This document shows, piece after piece, positions 8,141 through 17,695 of a stretch of DNA of 64,000 nucleotides. The position numbers and the translations under genes were made by a program. A model generated the notes under the pieces. It saw nothing but the letters and a program-made list of their open reading frames with translations, searched no databases and was not told where the DNA came from. The stretch lies in contig JAGFNW010000032.1 in NCBI GenBank assembly GCA_017592665.1, positions 22,515 through 86,514 of the forward strand. The letters run 5' to 3'. Position 1 is the stretch's first letter. Each line of letters begins with the position of its first letter. This DNA is from Streptosporangiaceae bacterium NEAU-GS5 (lineage in GTDB: Bacteria; Actinomycetota; Actinomycetes; Streptosporangiales; Streptosporangiaceae).

Positions 8141-8979
8141 ATGACCGGCATCAGGACCTCGATCGACTGGACACTCTCGCCACCGGACTGCTCGGCCGTC
8201 TGCTCGACATCGGCCCCGTCGTGGTGGCCTACTCGGGCGGCGCCGACTCCGCGCTTGTGCTGGCCGCCGCCGTGCGTTCCCTCGGCCCTTCCCGAGTGCT
8301 GGCCGTCACCGCCGTCTCCGAGAGTCTCGCCGCGGCGGAACTCGCGCCCGCACGTGCCTTCGCGGCATCCCTCGGCGTCATCCACCTCACACCGCGCACC
8401 CACGAGCTGTCCCAGCCCGGCTATCGGGCCAACGGACCCGACCGATGCTACTTCTGCAAATCCGAGGTGCTGGACACCATCACCGCCCTCGCCCGTGACC
8501 ATGGTTTCGGCCACGTGGCCACCGGCACCAACGCCGACGACGCCGCGGATCCGTACCGCCCCGGGATCCGAGCCGGGCGTGAACGGGCCATCCGGACCCC
8601 GCTGCTCGACGCCGGTCTCACCAAGATCGACATCCGTGGGATCAGCCGGCGATGGTCACTGCCCACCTGGGACAAACCCGCCACCCCGTGTCTGGCCAGC
8701 CGCATCCGCTACGGCATCGAGGTCACCCCCTACCGCCTCGCCAGGGTGGACCGCGCGGAGACCGCCGTCCGCGCTCTGCTCGCCGACGCCGCGATACCGA
8801 CCAGGGACCTGCGTGTCCGCGATCTCGGAGACTCCGTCCGGATCGAGGTGGAGCAGGCGGCCACCGGCGCGGTACGGGCCGTGCCCGGACTGGCCGGAGC
8901 GCTGGCCGAAGCCGGCTTCTCCGACGTCCCCGTCCGGATCGATGCCTTCCGCTCCGGCCGGCTCAACACCGAGCACTGA
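8137..8979 (+). CDS. larE: ATP-dependent sulfur transferase for the nickel-pincer cofactor (LarE), three-cysteine type
   Basis: A 280-residue PP-loop ATPase. The adenylation motif SGGADS lies at residues 33-38. Cysteines stand at C104 and C107 (RCYFCK) and C185 (TPCLASR). The L. plantarum enzyme has only the last of these and sacrifices its sulfur. The CxxC plus distant Cys arrangement is the pattern of LarE proteins that hold a [4Fe-4S] cluster and can act repeatedly. It converts the two carboxylates of the LarB product to thiocarboxylates. It is the last gene of the operon. The next gene starts 480 bp further on under different control. Confidence 0.92.
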   Translation: MNDRHQDLDRLDTLATGLLGRLLDIGPVVVAYSGGADSALVLAAAVRSLGPSRVLAVTAVSESLAAAELAPARAFAASLGVIHLTPRTHELSQPGYRANGPDRCYFCKSEVLDTITALARDHGFGHVATGTNADDAADPYRPGIRAGRERAIRTPLLDAGLTKIDIRGISRRWSLPTWDKPATPCLASRIRYGIEVTPYRLARVDRAETAVRALLADAAIPTRDLRVRDLGDSVRIEVEQAATGAVRAVPGLAGALAEAGFSDVPVRIDAFRSGRLNTEH

Positions 8980-9250
8980 AACGTTCCGGCCGCTGACGCG
9001 TCGGTCTGAAAGGTGTCAAGAGATTTAACGAATCGATTCGAGTGGGCGGCCTGGAGTGTGGGCCGGTTCGTGTTCACGTCAGACCGGGTTCCGCGGGTGG
9101 CCGGCCCCGACACTCACGGTTACGCCATACAACGAACGCGTGAACGTTTCATCACCGGCGTTCCTGTGGGGGAGTGCGACGACTTTCTGTCGGCCCAGGT
9201 GAGGCCAGGTAGGGCGCGCTGAAACCGGGGCGCGGGCGAGAGACGGTCCC

Positions 9251-9279
9251 TTGACGGAGTCCCTCGAGTCTTATTGGCT
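9251..9279 (+). promoter_or_regulatory. Promoter of GH62 gene, class TTGACR-N17-TTNGMTCC
   Basis: TTGACG (9251-9256), 17-nt spacer, TTGGCT (9274-9279) followed by CCG. It matches the pattern at 36654, 42495 and 47651 before other secreted-enzyme genes. Confidence 0.5.
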
Positions 9280-9343
9280 CCGCCACAATCACCACCGCCA
9301 CTTCGTCGGTCGAGTGGAGAAGGAGGCAGACGCGTGCGGCTAA

Positions 9344-9359
9344 ATGTTAGCGATAACAT
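9344..9359. promoter_or_regulatory. LacI-type operator, TGTTAGCGCTAACA family (copy 1)
   Basis: ATGTTAGCGATAACAT: arms ATGTTA/TAACAT perfect, one central deviation from the consensus. It lies about 100 bp upstream of the GH62 start, inside the presumed leader. Confidence 0.65.
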
Positions 9360-9456
9360 TATCGAAAAAGTCATCATACGACCAACCGGTTCGACGTGCC
9401 CGACGCCCTGCCGCGTGACACAGGACCCCTGCTTTTCATCCAAGCCCCAGGAGTAG

Positions 9457-10938
<1,482 letters not shown>

Positions 10939-10984
10939 CGCCCCGGTGACACTCCGCGATCCTCGCAGCCGAGGCCCGCGTGAG

Positions 10985-11016
10985 GACGGCCACCGCGCGA
11001 ACGCGCGGTGGCCGTC
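10985..11016. terminator. Bidirectional hairpin terminator
   Basis: GACGGCCACCGCGC (10985-10998), 4-nt loop GAAC, and the perfect complement 11003-11016. This 14-bp stem lies between two convergent genes (GH62 and the duplicated esterase). Confidence 0.8.
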
Positions 11017-11022
11017 GCCGTT

Positions 11023-13173
11023 CTACCGGAACAGGCGCGGTGCGAAGTCGATGAGATTCTTCTGCCACGTGTCCCAGCCGTGCGGCCCCGGGGTGAACCC
11101 GGCGAACTCGTACGTGATGCCGAGGGCGTCCATGATCGGCAGTGAGCTCTTGATCAGCGGATAGAGGAAGTCCGTCACGTTGCCGCTGTAGAGCCGGAGC
11201 AGTCTGGTGCCGTTGTTGATCGCGGCCACCTCGGCGCCGGACGTGTCGAGGAACGCCGCCGAGAACGTGCCGATGTAGGCGAACTCACCGGGATGGGATT
11301 TGAGGATCGCGAACGCCTGGAAGCCGCCCATCGACAGACCGGCGAGAGCCTGCCGCGCCGGGTCGTGGGAGATGTTGTAGGCGGCGCGCGCCGCTGGGGC
11401 GAGGTTCTCCAGCAGTTCCGCCGTGAAGTCGGACACATTGCCGTTGCCCATCACGACCACCATGGGCACGAGCTTCCCGGCGAGGAATTCATTGTCGAGT
11501 ATCTGCTTGGCGCGTCCCATCTCGACCCAGTCGGTGTAGCTCTGGCCGGAACCGTGCTGCAGGTAGAGGACGGGATAGGGTGCCGCGCGCCGGCTGTCGT
11601 AACCGGGCGGCGTCCACACGTACGCCGTGCGTTCCTGCCCGGCGACACTGCTGTCGTACGTGAGCGCGTGGACGGCGCCGTCCCGGCCCCTGGGGACATC
11701 CGCGAGCAGCCGGGCCGCTTCACCGGGCACGAGGAACGTGCTCCAGGCCGGCTCGGAGGTGATCTTCGTCGGGTTCGCGGCGTCCTTCTTCGAGACCAGA
11801 TCCACGATGAATTGGTAGTGGTAGAACCCTGGTTTAAGCGGTCCCGTGGTTCCTCGCCACCGATCGCCGGAGCGGGTGAGCGGGATGCGGAGCCAGCTGC
11901 CGTCCGGCGCCCAGTTGCCCCACAGGGTGACGTGCTCGGCGTCCGCCGCGTCCGGGCCGGTCTCGACGGTGACGAAGCTGTCCCCGTTCGCGTCCTTGGT
12001 GATCCACGGCGTCGGGGTGGTGCCCGCGGGCGGCGGCGTGAACTCGTGCCGCAGCGGCAGGTGACCCGGGCTCGGGCGATGATCGGACACCGGGCGGAAC
12101 AGCCGCGCCGCGAAGTCGGCCAGATTCTCCTGCCACGCCTTCCAGTTGTGACCGACCGCAGGATTGACCCCGTCGAACTCGAAGGTGACGCCGGCCTGGT
12201 CGAACGTGCGCATCAGACGCAACGTCGGGTTGTAGGCGGGATCGGTCACGTTGCCGGTGTACAGGCGGAGCAGTTTGACGCGGGCGTTGATCGCTCGGGC
12301 GTCCACCCGGCCGACGACATCGGATGACAGGCCGGCGAACGAGCCGACGTAGGCGAATTCGGCTGGATCGGCGAGGGCGACGCGCAGCGCCGCCGACCCG
12401 CTCATCGACGATCCGGCGAGTGCCTGGTGATCAGGCTCGTGGCCGATGTTGTACGCCCCGCGGGCGGCCCGCATCACGGCGGTCAGCTCTTTCCGGGAGT
12501 CCGGCGCGCCGGCGTCGTCCATCACGACCACCATCGGTCTCATGCGGCCCTGGAGCGAGAGGTTGTCGAGGATCTGCTTGGCGCGGCCGAGCTCCACCCA
12601 GTCGCGGTAGCCTCCGCCCTCAGCGTGCCGCAGGTAGAGCACCGGATACTTGTCGCGACGACGGGCGTCATATCCCGGCGGCGTCCACACCAGCGCGGAC
12701 CGCTCCTGATCCGCCGGGTCGCCCCGATAGGCGATGGTCTCGATCGCGCCGCCCTGCCCCTGCGGCATGTCGGCAATGAGACGCGCCGAATCACCTGGGA
12801 CGAGGAAAGTGCTCCACATCGGCTCCGAGGTGATGCCTGCCGGGTTCGTCGGGTCCTTGAGGACCTTGGTGTCGTCTCCCGTGACCTGGTAGTAGTACGA
12901 TCCCGGCGCCAGCGGGCCGATCACCCCTGTCCACACGTCGCCGAAGCGTGACAGGCCAAGCTCCGACCAGTTGAAGGCAGGGCCGAAGTTTCCGTCGACC
13001 GTGAGTAACGAGACGTCGCCTATGGCGTTCTGGATGTAGCCGGCCGGGACGGTGAAGGACACGAAGCCGTCCGAAACGGTAAGCCATGGGGGCGTCTCCG
13101 CCGCCGCGGGTGCCGTGCCGGCCGCCGGCGTTATGGCCATGCTGACCATGATGGCAGTGACCAGTGCCATCAC
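11023..13173 (-). CDS. Secreted two-domain esterase (tandem CE1/esterase-D-like), first domain with altered nucleophile elbow
   Basis: A 716-residue protein made of two homologous halves of about 340 residues. Each half has an N-terminal beta-sandwich followed by an alpha/beta-hydrolase. The C-terminal half has a normal elbow GLSMGG, the HGSG oxyanion region and a C-terminal PHGWDTW histidine. The N-terminal half has GSSMSG, HAEG and GHNWKAW: the Ser and His remain but flanking glycines are lost. The start is uncertain. The GTG at 13173 gives a hydrophobic leader without a basic n-region. The in-frame stop of the LacI gene lies only 14 codons upstream and the intervening codons (LPRSGAHWL) would supply the missing charge. 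It probably removes acyl groups from hemicellulose. Confidence 0.75.
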   Translation of the reverse strand: MMALVTAIMVSMAITPAAGTAPAAAETPPWLTVSDGFVSFTVPAGYIQNAIGDVSLLTVDGNFGPAFNWSELGLSRFGDVWTGVIGPLAPGSYYYQVTGDDTKVLKDPTNPAGITSEPMWSTFLVPGDSARLIADMPQGQGGAIETIAYRGDPADQERSALVWTPPGYDARRRDKYPVLYLRHAEGGGYRDWVELGRAKQILDNLSLQGRMRPMVVVMDDAGAPDSRKELTAVMRAARGAYNIGHEPDHQALAGSSMSGSAALRVALADPAEFAYVGSFAGLSSDVVGRVDARAINARVKLLRLYTGNVTDPAYNPTLRLMRTFDQAGVTFEFDGVNPAVGHNWKAWQENLADFAARLFRPVSDHRPSPGHLPLRHEFTPPPAGTTPTPWITKDANGDSFVTVETGPDAADAEHVTLWGNWAPDGSWLRIPLTRSGDRWRGTTGPLKPGFYHYQFIVDLVSKKDAANPTKITSEPAWSTFLVPGEAARLLADVPRGRDGAVHALTYDSSVAGQERTAYVWTPPGYDSRRAAPYPVLYLQHGSGQSYTDWVEMGRAKQILDNEFLAGKLVPMVVVMGNGNVSDFTAELLENLAPAARAAYNISHDPARQALAGLSMGGFQAFAILKSHPGEFAYIGTFSAAFLDTSGAEVAAINNGTRLLRLYSGNVTDFLYPLIKSSLPIMDALGITYEFAGFTPGPHGWDTWQKNLIDFAPRLFR

Positions 13174-13212
13174 CAGCCAGTGCGCACCTGATCGGGGTAG
13201 CTGGGGTGCGTG

Positions 13213-14256
13213 TCAGGGTGACGGGACCGGGCCCGTCGAGTCGCGGACGCTCAGGGTCGTCGCCAGCTGGAGGTGCCGGGAGGCGGGCTGGACGCCGTCC
13301 GCCATGCCGAGGACGGTCTCGACGGCCATCCGGCCCATGCCGACGAGAGGCTGCCGGACGGACGTGAGCTGCGGCGTGGTCCACTGGGTCTGCGGCGTGT
13401 CGTCGAACCCGGTGACCGACAGCTCACCCGGGACGGAGATGCCCAGCTCCTTGGCCGCGGCGAGGACCCCGACGGCGATCTCGTCGTTGCCCGCGACGAT
13501 CGCGGTCGGCCGCTCGCCGAGCGCGAGCAGGTCATGGCCGTGCCGCAGGCCCGCCTCGACGGAGAACGCCTCGTGCCGGACCAGTCCGCGATCCGGCGTG
13601 ATGGCGGCCGAGTCGAGCGCCGCCTGGTATCCGTGGAAGCGCTCCAGCGAGGGAGCCGAGCCCAGCGGGCCGCCGACCCAGGCGATCCTGCGGTGGCCGA
13701 GCCTGATGACGTGCTCGGTCGCCGAGCGGCCGCCCGCCCAGTTGGTCGAGCCGATGCTGACGAGCCGTGATTCGGTGGTGTCGATCGGGTCGATCGACAC
13801 GATGGGCACGTCCAGATCCTCGGCGGCGAGAAACAAGGAGTCGGGCACGGCCACGGCCAACGCGATGATTCCGACGACGCCGGACGCCTTCTGCTCTCCC
13901 ACCCAGGTGCGGGCCGCCGTACGGCTCGTGCTGATCGGCTCGCGGGGCGGCAGGCGAAGCAGGAGCTCGGCTCGTGCGGATGTCGCGGCCACCAGGATCC
14001 CCTGGAGCACCGTGCCGGCATAGCGGGACTCGACGATGTCGAGCACCGTGACGAGGGTCGGGTCGCGCGTCAGTTCGTGCCGCGCCGTCGTCGGCTTGTA
14101 GCCGATCTCGGCCATGACGCCGAGGACGAGCTCGCGCGTCCTCGCTCCCACGTCGCTTCGCCCATTGAGGACCTTCGAGGCGGTCGTCGGTGAGACGCCG
14201 GCCAGCCGGGCGACATCGGCCAAGGTGGCGCGTTCGGAACGGCCTCGCTGGTGCAT
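13213..14256 (-). CDS. LacI-family repressor of the adjacent xyloside import operon
   Basis: A 347-residue LacI/GalR regulator. The N-terminal HTH reads TLADVARLAGVSPTTASKVLNG; the periplasmic-binding-like effector domain follows, ending with the family signature VTGFDDTP and the R-D/G-STGP tail. AAGGAG precedes the ATG. The esterase gene follows 39 bp downstream on the same strand. The divergent gap to the binding-protein gene carries two copies of CGAAAT-W-ATTTCG, the likely operators. The effector is probably xylose, a xylo-oligosaccharide or a related pentoside, given the GH39 enzyme in the controlled operon. Confidence 0.88.
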   Translation of the reverse strand: MHQRGRSERATLADVARLAGVSPTTASKVLNGRSDVGARTRELVLGVMAEIGYKPTTARHELTRDPTLVTVLDIVESRYAGTVLQGILVAATSARAELLLRLPPREPISTSRTAARTWVGEQKASGVVGIIALAVAVPDSLFLAAEDLDVPIVSIDPIDTTESRLVSIGSTNWAGGRSATEHVIRLGHRRIAWVGGPLGSAPSLERFHGYQAALDSAAITPDRGLVRHEAFSVEAGLRHGHDLLALGERPTAIVAGNDEIAVGVLAAAKELGISVPGELSVTGFDDTPQTQWTTPQLTSVRQPLVGMGRMAVETVLGMADGVQPASRHLQLATTLSVRDSTGPVPSP

Positions 14257-14275
14257 CAGGGCTCCTTCCCGGCTC

Positions 14276-14288
14276 CGAAATTATTTCG
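14276..14288. promoter_or_regulatory. LacI operator CGAAATTATTTCG
   Basis: A perfect 6+1+6 palindrome 20 bp upstream of the LacI start. A second copy lies 121 bp away. Probable autoregulatory site. Confidence 0.7.
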
Positions 14289-14345
14289 AAAGCTACCACG
14301 GGCCCTGCCTCCCATCGCGGCCAGGTGTTCTCGCTCCTCCATCCG

Positions 14346-14374
14346 TTGACACCGTACAGACACGCGCTTAATGT
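14346..14374 (+). promoter_or_regulatory. Promoter of the binding-protein operon
   Basis: TTGACA (14346-14351), 17-nt spacer, TAATGT (14369-14374): near-consensus. An operator follows 22 nt downstream. Confidence 0.65.
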
Positions 14375-14396
14375 CCAGTCAGGGTCGAACAAGTTG

Positions 14397-14409
14397 CGAA
14401 ATAATTTCG
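14397..14409. promoter_or_regulatory. LacI operator CGAAATAATTTCG
   Basis: A perfect 6+1+6 palindrome between the presumed -10 (14369-14374) and the binding-protein ATG, a blocking position. It pairs with 14276-14288. Confidence 0.72.
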
Positions 14410-14438
14410 GAACGTCCTCTGGATGAGAGGAGAGGCTC

Positions 14439-15767
14439 ATGCGGCTCTCCCGGAAGACAAGGCTCCTTTCCGCGGTGCTCGCGCCGATGCTGGCGCTGAC
14501 CGCCTGCTCGGGTGGTTCGGGTGGTTCCGGCGGCAAGACGGGCGGCGGCACGGGCGGCGGCGACGAGCAGGTCAAGCTCACGGTCTGGAGCTGGGACGGC
14601 ACCGTCGCGGAGGCCGTCGCCGGCTTCCAGTCCGCGAACCCGAACATCAAGGTCCAGGTCGCCAACGCGGGCTCATCCCAAGACGAATACCAAGCGCTCG
14701 ACAATGCCATCCAGGCCGGCTCCGGTGTCCCCGACCTCGTGATGTTCGAGTACTTCGCGGTGCCCTACTTCGCCATTCCCGGCAAGCTCGCCGACCTGGG
14801 CGAATTCGGCGTCGACAAACTCAAGGCGGACTACGTCCCGGCTTCCTGGAGCGACGTGACGGTCAACGGCAAGGTCTACGCGCTGCCGTCCGATTACGGG
14901 CCGTCGGCCATGTTCTACAACAAGGCCACATTCGACAAGGCCGGCATAGACAAGGCCCCGGTCACCTGGGACGAGTACTACGAGGACGCCAAGAAGATAC
15001 GCGCGCTCGGCCCCGACTACTACATCGCCCAGGACACGGGAGACATCTTCTTCCTGCTCTCGCTCATCTGGCAGGCCGGAGGCCGTCCGTTCAAGGTGGA
15101 CGGCACCAAGGTGCACATCGACTTCACCGACCCGAACACGACAAGGGCCGTGGCCTTCTGGCAGAAACTGCTCGACGAAAAGCTGCTCAACACCAAGATC
15201 ACGGGCTGGTCCGACGACTGGAACCGAGCGCTCAACGACGGGACCCTCGCCACCCAGACCATGGGCGGGTGGCTGACCTCGACGCTGCCCGAGCGCGCGC
15301 CGAAGGCCTCCGGCGATTTCAGGGTCGCCCTGATGCCGCAGTGGACGCAGGGCGACAAGGTCGGAGCCGCGAATGGCGGAAGCTCCTTCGGCATCCCGGC
15401 CGCGGCCGCGCACAAGGACGCGGCCTTCAAGTTCCTCGAGTATTTCGCGCACGGCGGCGGCCTGTCGTCCCGCGTCGACGCGGGCGCCTTCGTGCCGAAC
15501 ACCACGGTCCTGGACAACGAAGCGTTTCAGAGCAAGGTCAACAAGTACTTCGGCGACCAGAAGGTAGGCGCCGTGCTGGCCGAGGCCACCGAAATCGTCG
15601 GGACCGGCTGGCAGTATCCGCCGTTCTTCGAGTGGGCGCGCACCATCTACACCGACATCGCGTCGCCGTTCTACACCACCGGCAAGGGCTCGCTCGCCGG
15701 GATCCTCCAACAGTGGAAGCAGCGCTGCGTCCAATACGGCAACGAGCAGGGCTTCCAGGTGGACTAG
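14439..15767 (+). CDS. Sugar ABC transporter substrate-binding lipoprotein (family 1)
   Basis: A 442-residue family-1 extracellular solute-binding protein. Lipoprotein signal MRLSRKTRLLSAVLAPMLALTAC gives the lipidated cysteine at residue 23, followed by a Gly-rich linker (GGSGGSGGKTGGGTGGG). The mature part has the usual WSWDGTVAEAVAGFQ start and an FFLLSLIWQAGG region. GAGGAG precedes the ATG. It is first in an operon with two permeases and a GH39 enzyme and is divergent from a LacI regulator. The cargo is likely a xylo- or arabinoxylo-oligosaccharide, from context. Confidence 0.88.
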   Translation: MRLSRKTRLLSAVLAPMLALTACSGGSGGSGGKTGGGTGGGDEQVKLTVWSWDGTVAEAVAGFQSANPNIKVQVANAGSSQDEYQALDNAIQAGSGVPDLVMFEYFAVPYFAIPGKLADLGEFGVDKLKADYVPASWSDVTVNGKVYALPSDYGPSAMFYNKATFDKAGIDKAPVTWDEYYEDAKKIRALGPDYYIAQDTGDIFFLLSLIWQAGGRPFKVDGTKVHIDFTDPNTTRAVAFWQKLLDEKLLNTKITGWSDDWNRALNDGTLATQTMGGWLTSTLPERAPKASGDFRVALMPQWTQGDKVGAANGGSSFGIPAAAAHKDAAFKFLEYFAHGGGLSSRVDAGAFVPNTTVLDNEAFQSKVNKYFGDQKVGAVLAEATEIVGTGWQYPPFFEWARTIYTDIASPFYTTGKGSLAGILQQWKQRCVQYGNEQGFQVD

Positions 15768-15819
15768 CGATTCCCACGACCCGGGCGGCGCGAAGGATCG
15801 GAAGGAGACGCACAGGGAC

Positions 15820-16779
15820 ATGGACATCGACCAGGCGCGTGGACCCGATGTCGGCGCTTCGGCCATGGCGGATCCGGGCGTGGCCCGGCGTTCGGCGCCC
15901 ACACGCAAGCGCCGGAAGTCACGGACGGGCCTGGCGTTCATCGCACCCTTCGGGGCGCTCTTCCTGCTCGTGTTCGTCGTGCCCATCCTCTACGCCGCCT
16001 ACCTCAGCCTTTTCCAGGAGAGGCTGGTCGGCGGCACCACGTTCGCCGGATTCGCCAATTACGGAAAGCTGATCCAGGATCCCCAATTCTGGGATGGGGT
16101 GGCACGTGTCGTCCGTTTCACCCTCATCCAGGTGCCGATCATGCTGATCTTCGCCATGGCCGTGGCGCTGGCATTGGACTCCATGCGGGTGCACGGCACC
16201 AGATTCATGCGGGTGACGATTTTCCTGCCGTACGCGGTGCCGGCGATCGTGTCGACCCTCATGTGGGGTTTTCTGCTGGGCATCAAATATGGGCTGTTCG
16301 GCAGCCTCAACGACGCCCTGGGCACGGATATCAACCCCTTCGCCCCCGGCACCACGCTCATCTCCATCGGAGTGATGGTGACGTGGGCGTTCACCGGCTT
16401 CAACATGCTCATCTTCTACGCCGCGCTCAAGGCCGTGCCGCGCCAGTTGTACGAGGCCGCCGCGATCGACGGGGCGAACGAGTTCCAGATCGTCCGCGCG
16501 ATCAAGTTGCCGGCGCTTCGCGGATCCCTGGTCGTCACGATCATTTTCTCGATCATCGGCACTTTCCAGATGTTCAACGAACCACAGATCCTGCCCTCGA
16601 TGGTGGCCAACAGCGGCGTCACCACCTTCTACACTCCCAACCTTTACGCCTATCACCTGGCGTTCACCGGATCCCAGCAGGGCTATGCGGCGGCGCTCGC
16701 GCTCGTCATGGCGGCGATCACGATCGCCGTCGCTTACGCCGTCCAGATCAGAGGGCTGAGGAATGCGACCGACCAGTAG
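15820..16779 (+). CDS. Sugar ABC transporter permease (MalF/UgpA type)
   Basis: A 319-residue inner-membrane protein with six predicted membrane segments and the cytoplasmic EAA loop (YEAAAIDGANEFQIVRAIKLPAL). GGAAGGAG stands upstream. It pairs with the following permease, whose start overlaps its last 17 bp, and with the binding protein 14439-15767. No ATPase gene is in the operon, so it probably uses a shared ATPase encoded elsewhere, as with MsiK in other actinomycetes. Confidence 0.9.
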   Translation: MDIDQARGPDVGASAMADPGVARRSAPTRKRRKSRTGLAFIAPFGALFLLVFVVPILYAAYLSLFQERLVGGTTFAGFANYGKLIQDPQFWDGVARVVRFTLIQVPIMLIFAMAVALALDSMRVHGTRFMRVTIFLPYAVPAIVSTLMWGFLLGIKYGLFGSLNDALGTDINPFAPGTTLISIGVMVTWAFTGFNMLIFYAALKAVPRQLYEAAAIDGANEFQIVRAIKLPALRGSLVVTIIFSIIGTFQMFNEPQILPSMVANSGVTTFYTPNLYAYHLAFTGSQQGYAAALALVMAAITIAVAYAVQIRGLRNATDQ

Positions 16780-17644
16780 CCGGCTGCACACCGTGGACAA
16801 TCCCAAGAAGAGCACCACTCTCACCGTGATGACGGGCCTGTTCACCGTGTACTGCCTGCTGCCCCTCGTGTGGCTGGTCATCAACGCGACAAAGTCGCAG
16901 GCCGACTTCGTGTCGTCGTTCGGGCTCGCGCCCGGCCGCGGCTTCGCCCTGTGGGACAACATCGTGGACGTGTTCCGCTACCAGGACGGGATCTTCTCCC
17001 GGTGGCTTCTCAACACCGTCATCTATGTCGTCGTGGGCGCCACCGTGTCGACCTTCCTGGCCGCCCTCGGCGGATACGCCCTCGCGACCATGGACTTCAG
17101 GGGCAAGCGGACCTTTCTGTTCGTCGTGCTGGGATCGATATCGGTCCCCGGCATCGCCCTGGCGATCCCGCAGTTCCTGTTGTTCGCGCAGCTCGGCGTG
17201 ACCAACACCCCGTGGGCGATTCTCATCCCGTCCTTCATCAACCCGTTCGGGTTGTATCTGATGTGGGTGTTCACGGCCGAAGCCGTGCCGTCCGGTCTGC
17301 TCGACGCCGCGAAGATCGACGGCGCGGGGGAGTTCAGGACATTTCTCCAGATCGCGCTTCCGCTTCTCGCGCCGGCGAGCGTGACCGTCCTGCTCTTCTC
17401 GTTCGTGTCGATCTGGAACAACTACTTCCTGCCGTTGATCATGCTGAAGGATCCCGAATGGTATCCGCTGACCGTCGGCATCAATCAGTGGAACAAGCTG
17501 GGCTCGACGGCAGGAAACGGCGCCCTGGTCCAGAACCTCGTGATCACGTCCGCGCTGCTGACGATCGTGCCGTTGATCATCGCCTTTCTCAGCCTGCAGC
17601 GGTATTGGCGGTCGGGCTTGGCGCTGGGCGCCATCAAGGGCTGA
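16763..17644 (+). CDS. Sugar ABC transporter permease (MalG type)
   Basis: A 293-residue inner-membrane permease with the EAA loop LLDAAKIDGAGEFRTFLQIALPL. It starts 17 bp inside the preceding permease gene. The N terminus up to about residue 20 is cytoplasmic, followed by the first helix (TGLFTVYCLLPLVWLVI). It forms the translocation channel with the upstream permease. Confidence 0.9.
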   Translation: MRPTSSRLHTVDNPKKSTTLTVMTGLFTVYCLLPLVWLVINATKSQADFVSSFGLAPGRGFALWDNIVDVFRYQDGIFSRWLLNTVIYVVVGATVSTFLAALGGYALATMDFRGKRTFLFVVLGSISVPGIALAIPQFLLFAQLGVTNTPWAILIPSFINPFGLYLMWVFTAEAVPSGLLDAAKIDGAGEFRTFLQIALPLLAPASVTVLLFSFVSIWNNYFLPLIMLKDPEWYPLTVGINQWNKLGSTAGNGALVQNLVITSALLTIVPLIIAFLSLQRYWRSGLALGAIKG

Positions 17645-17695
17645 GCCGTGTCCGACACTGCCCAGGAACGACGATCCACGAAGAGAAATGAGACC

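Noticed and set aside
10946..11164. 72-codon frame between GH62 and the duplicated esterase
   Set aside because: It is made of the bidirectional terminator hairpin and antisense to the esterase end.
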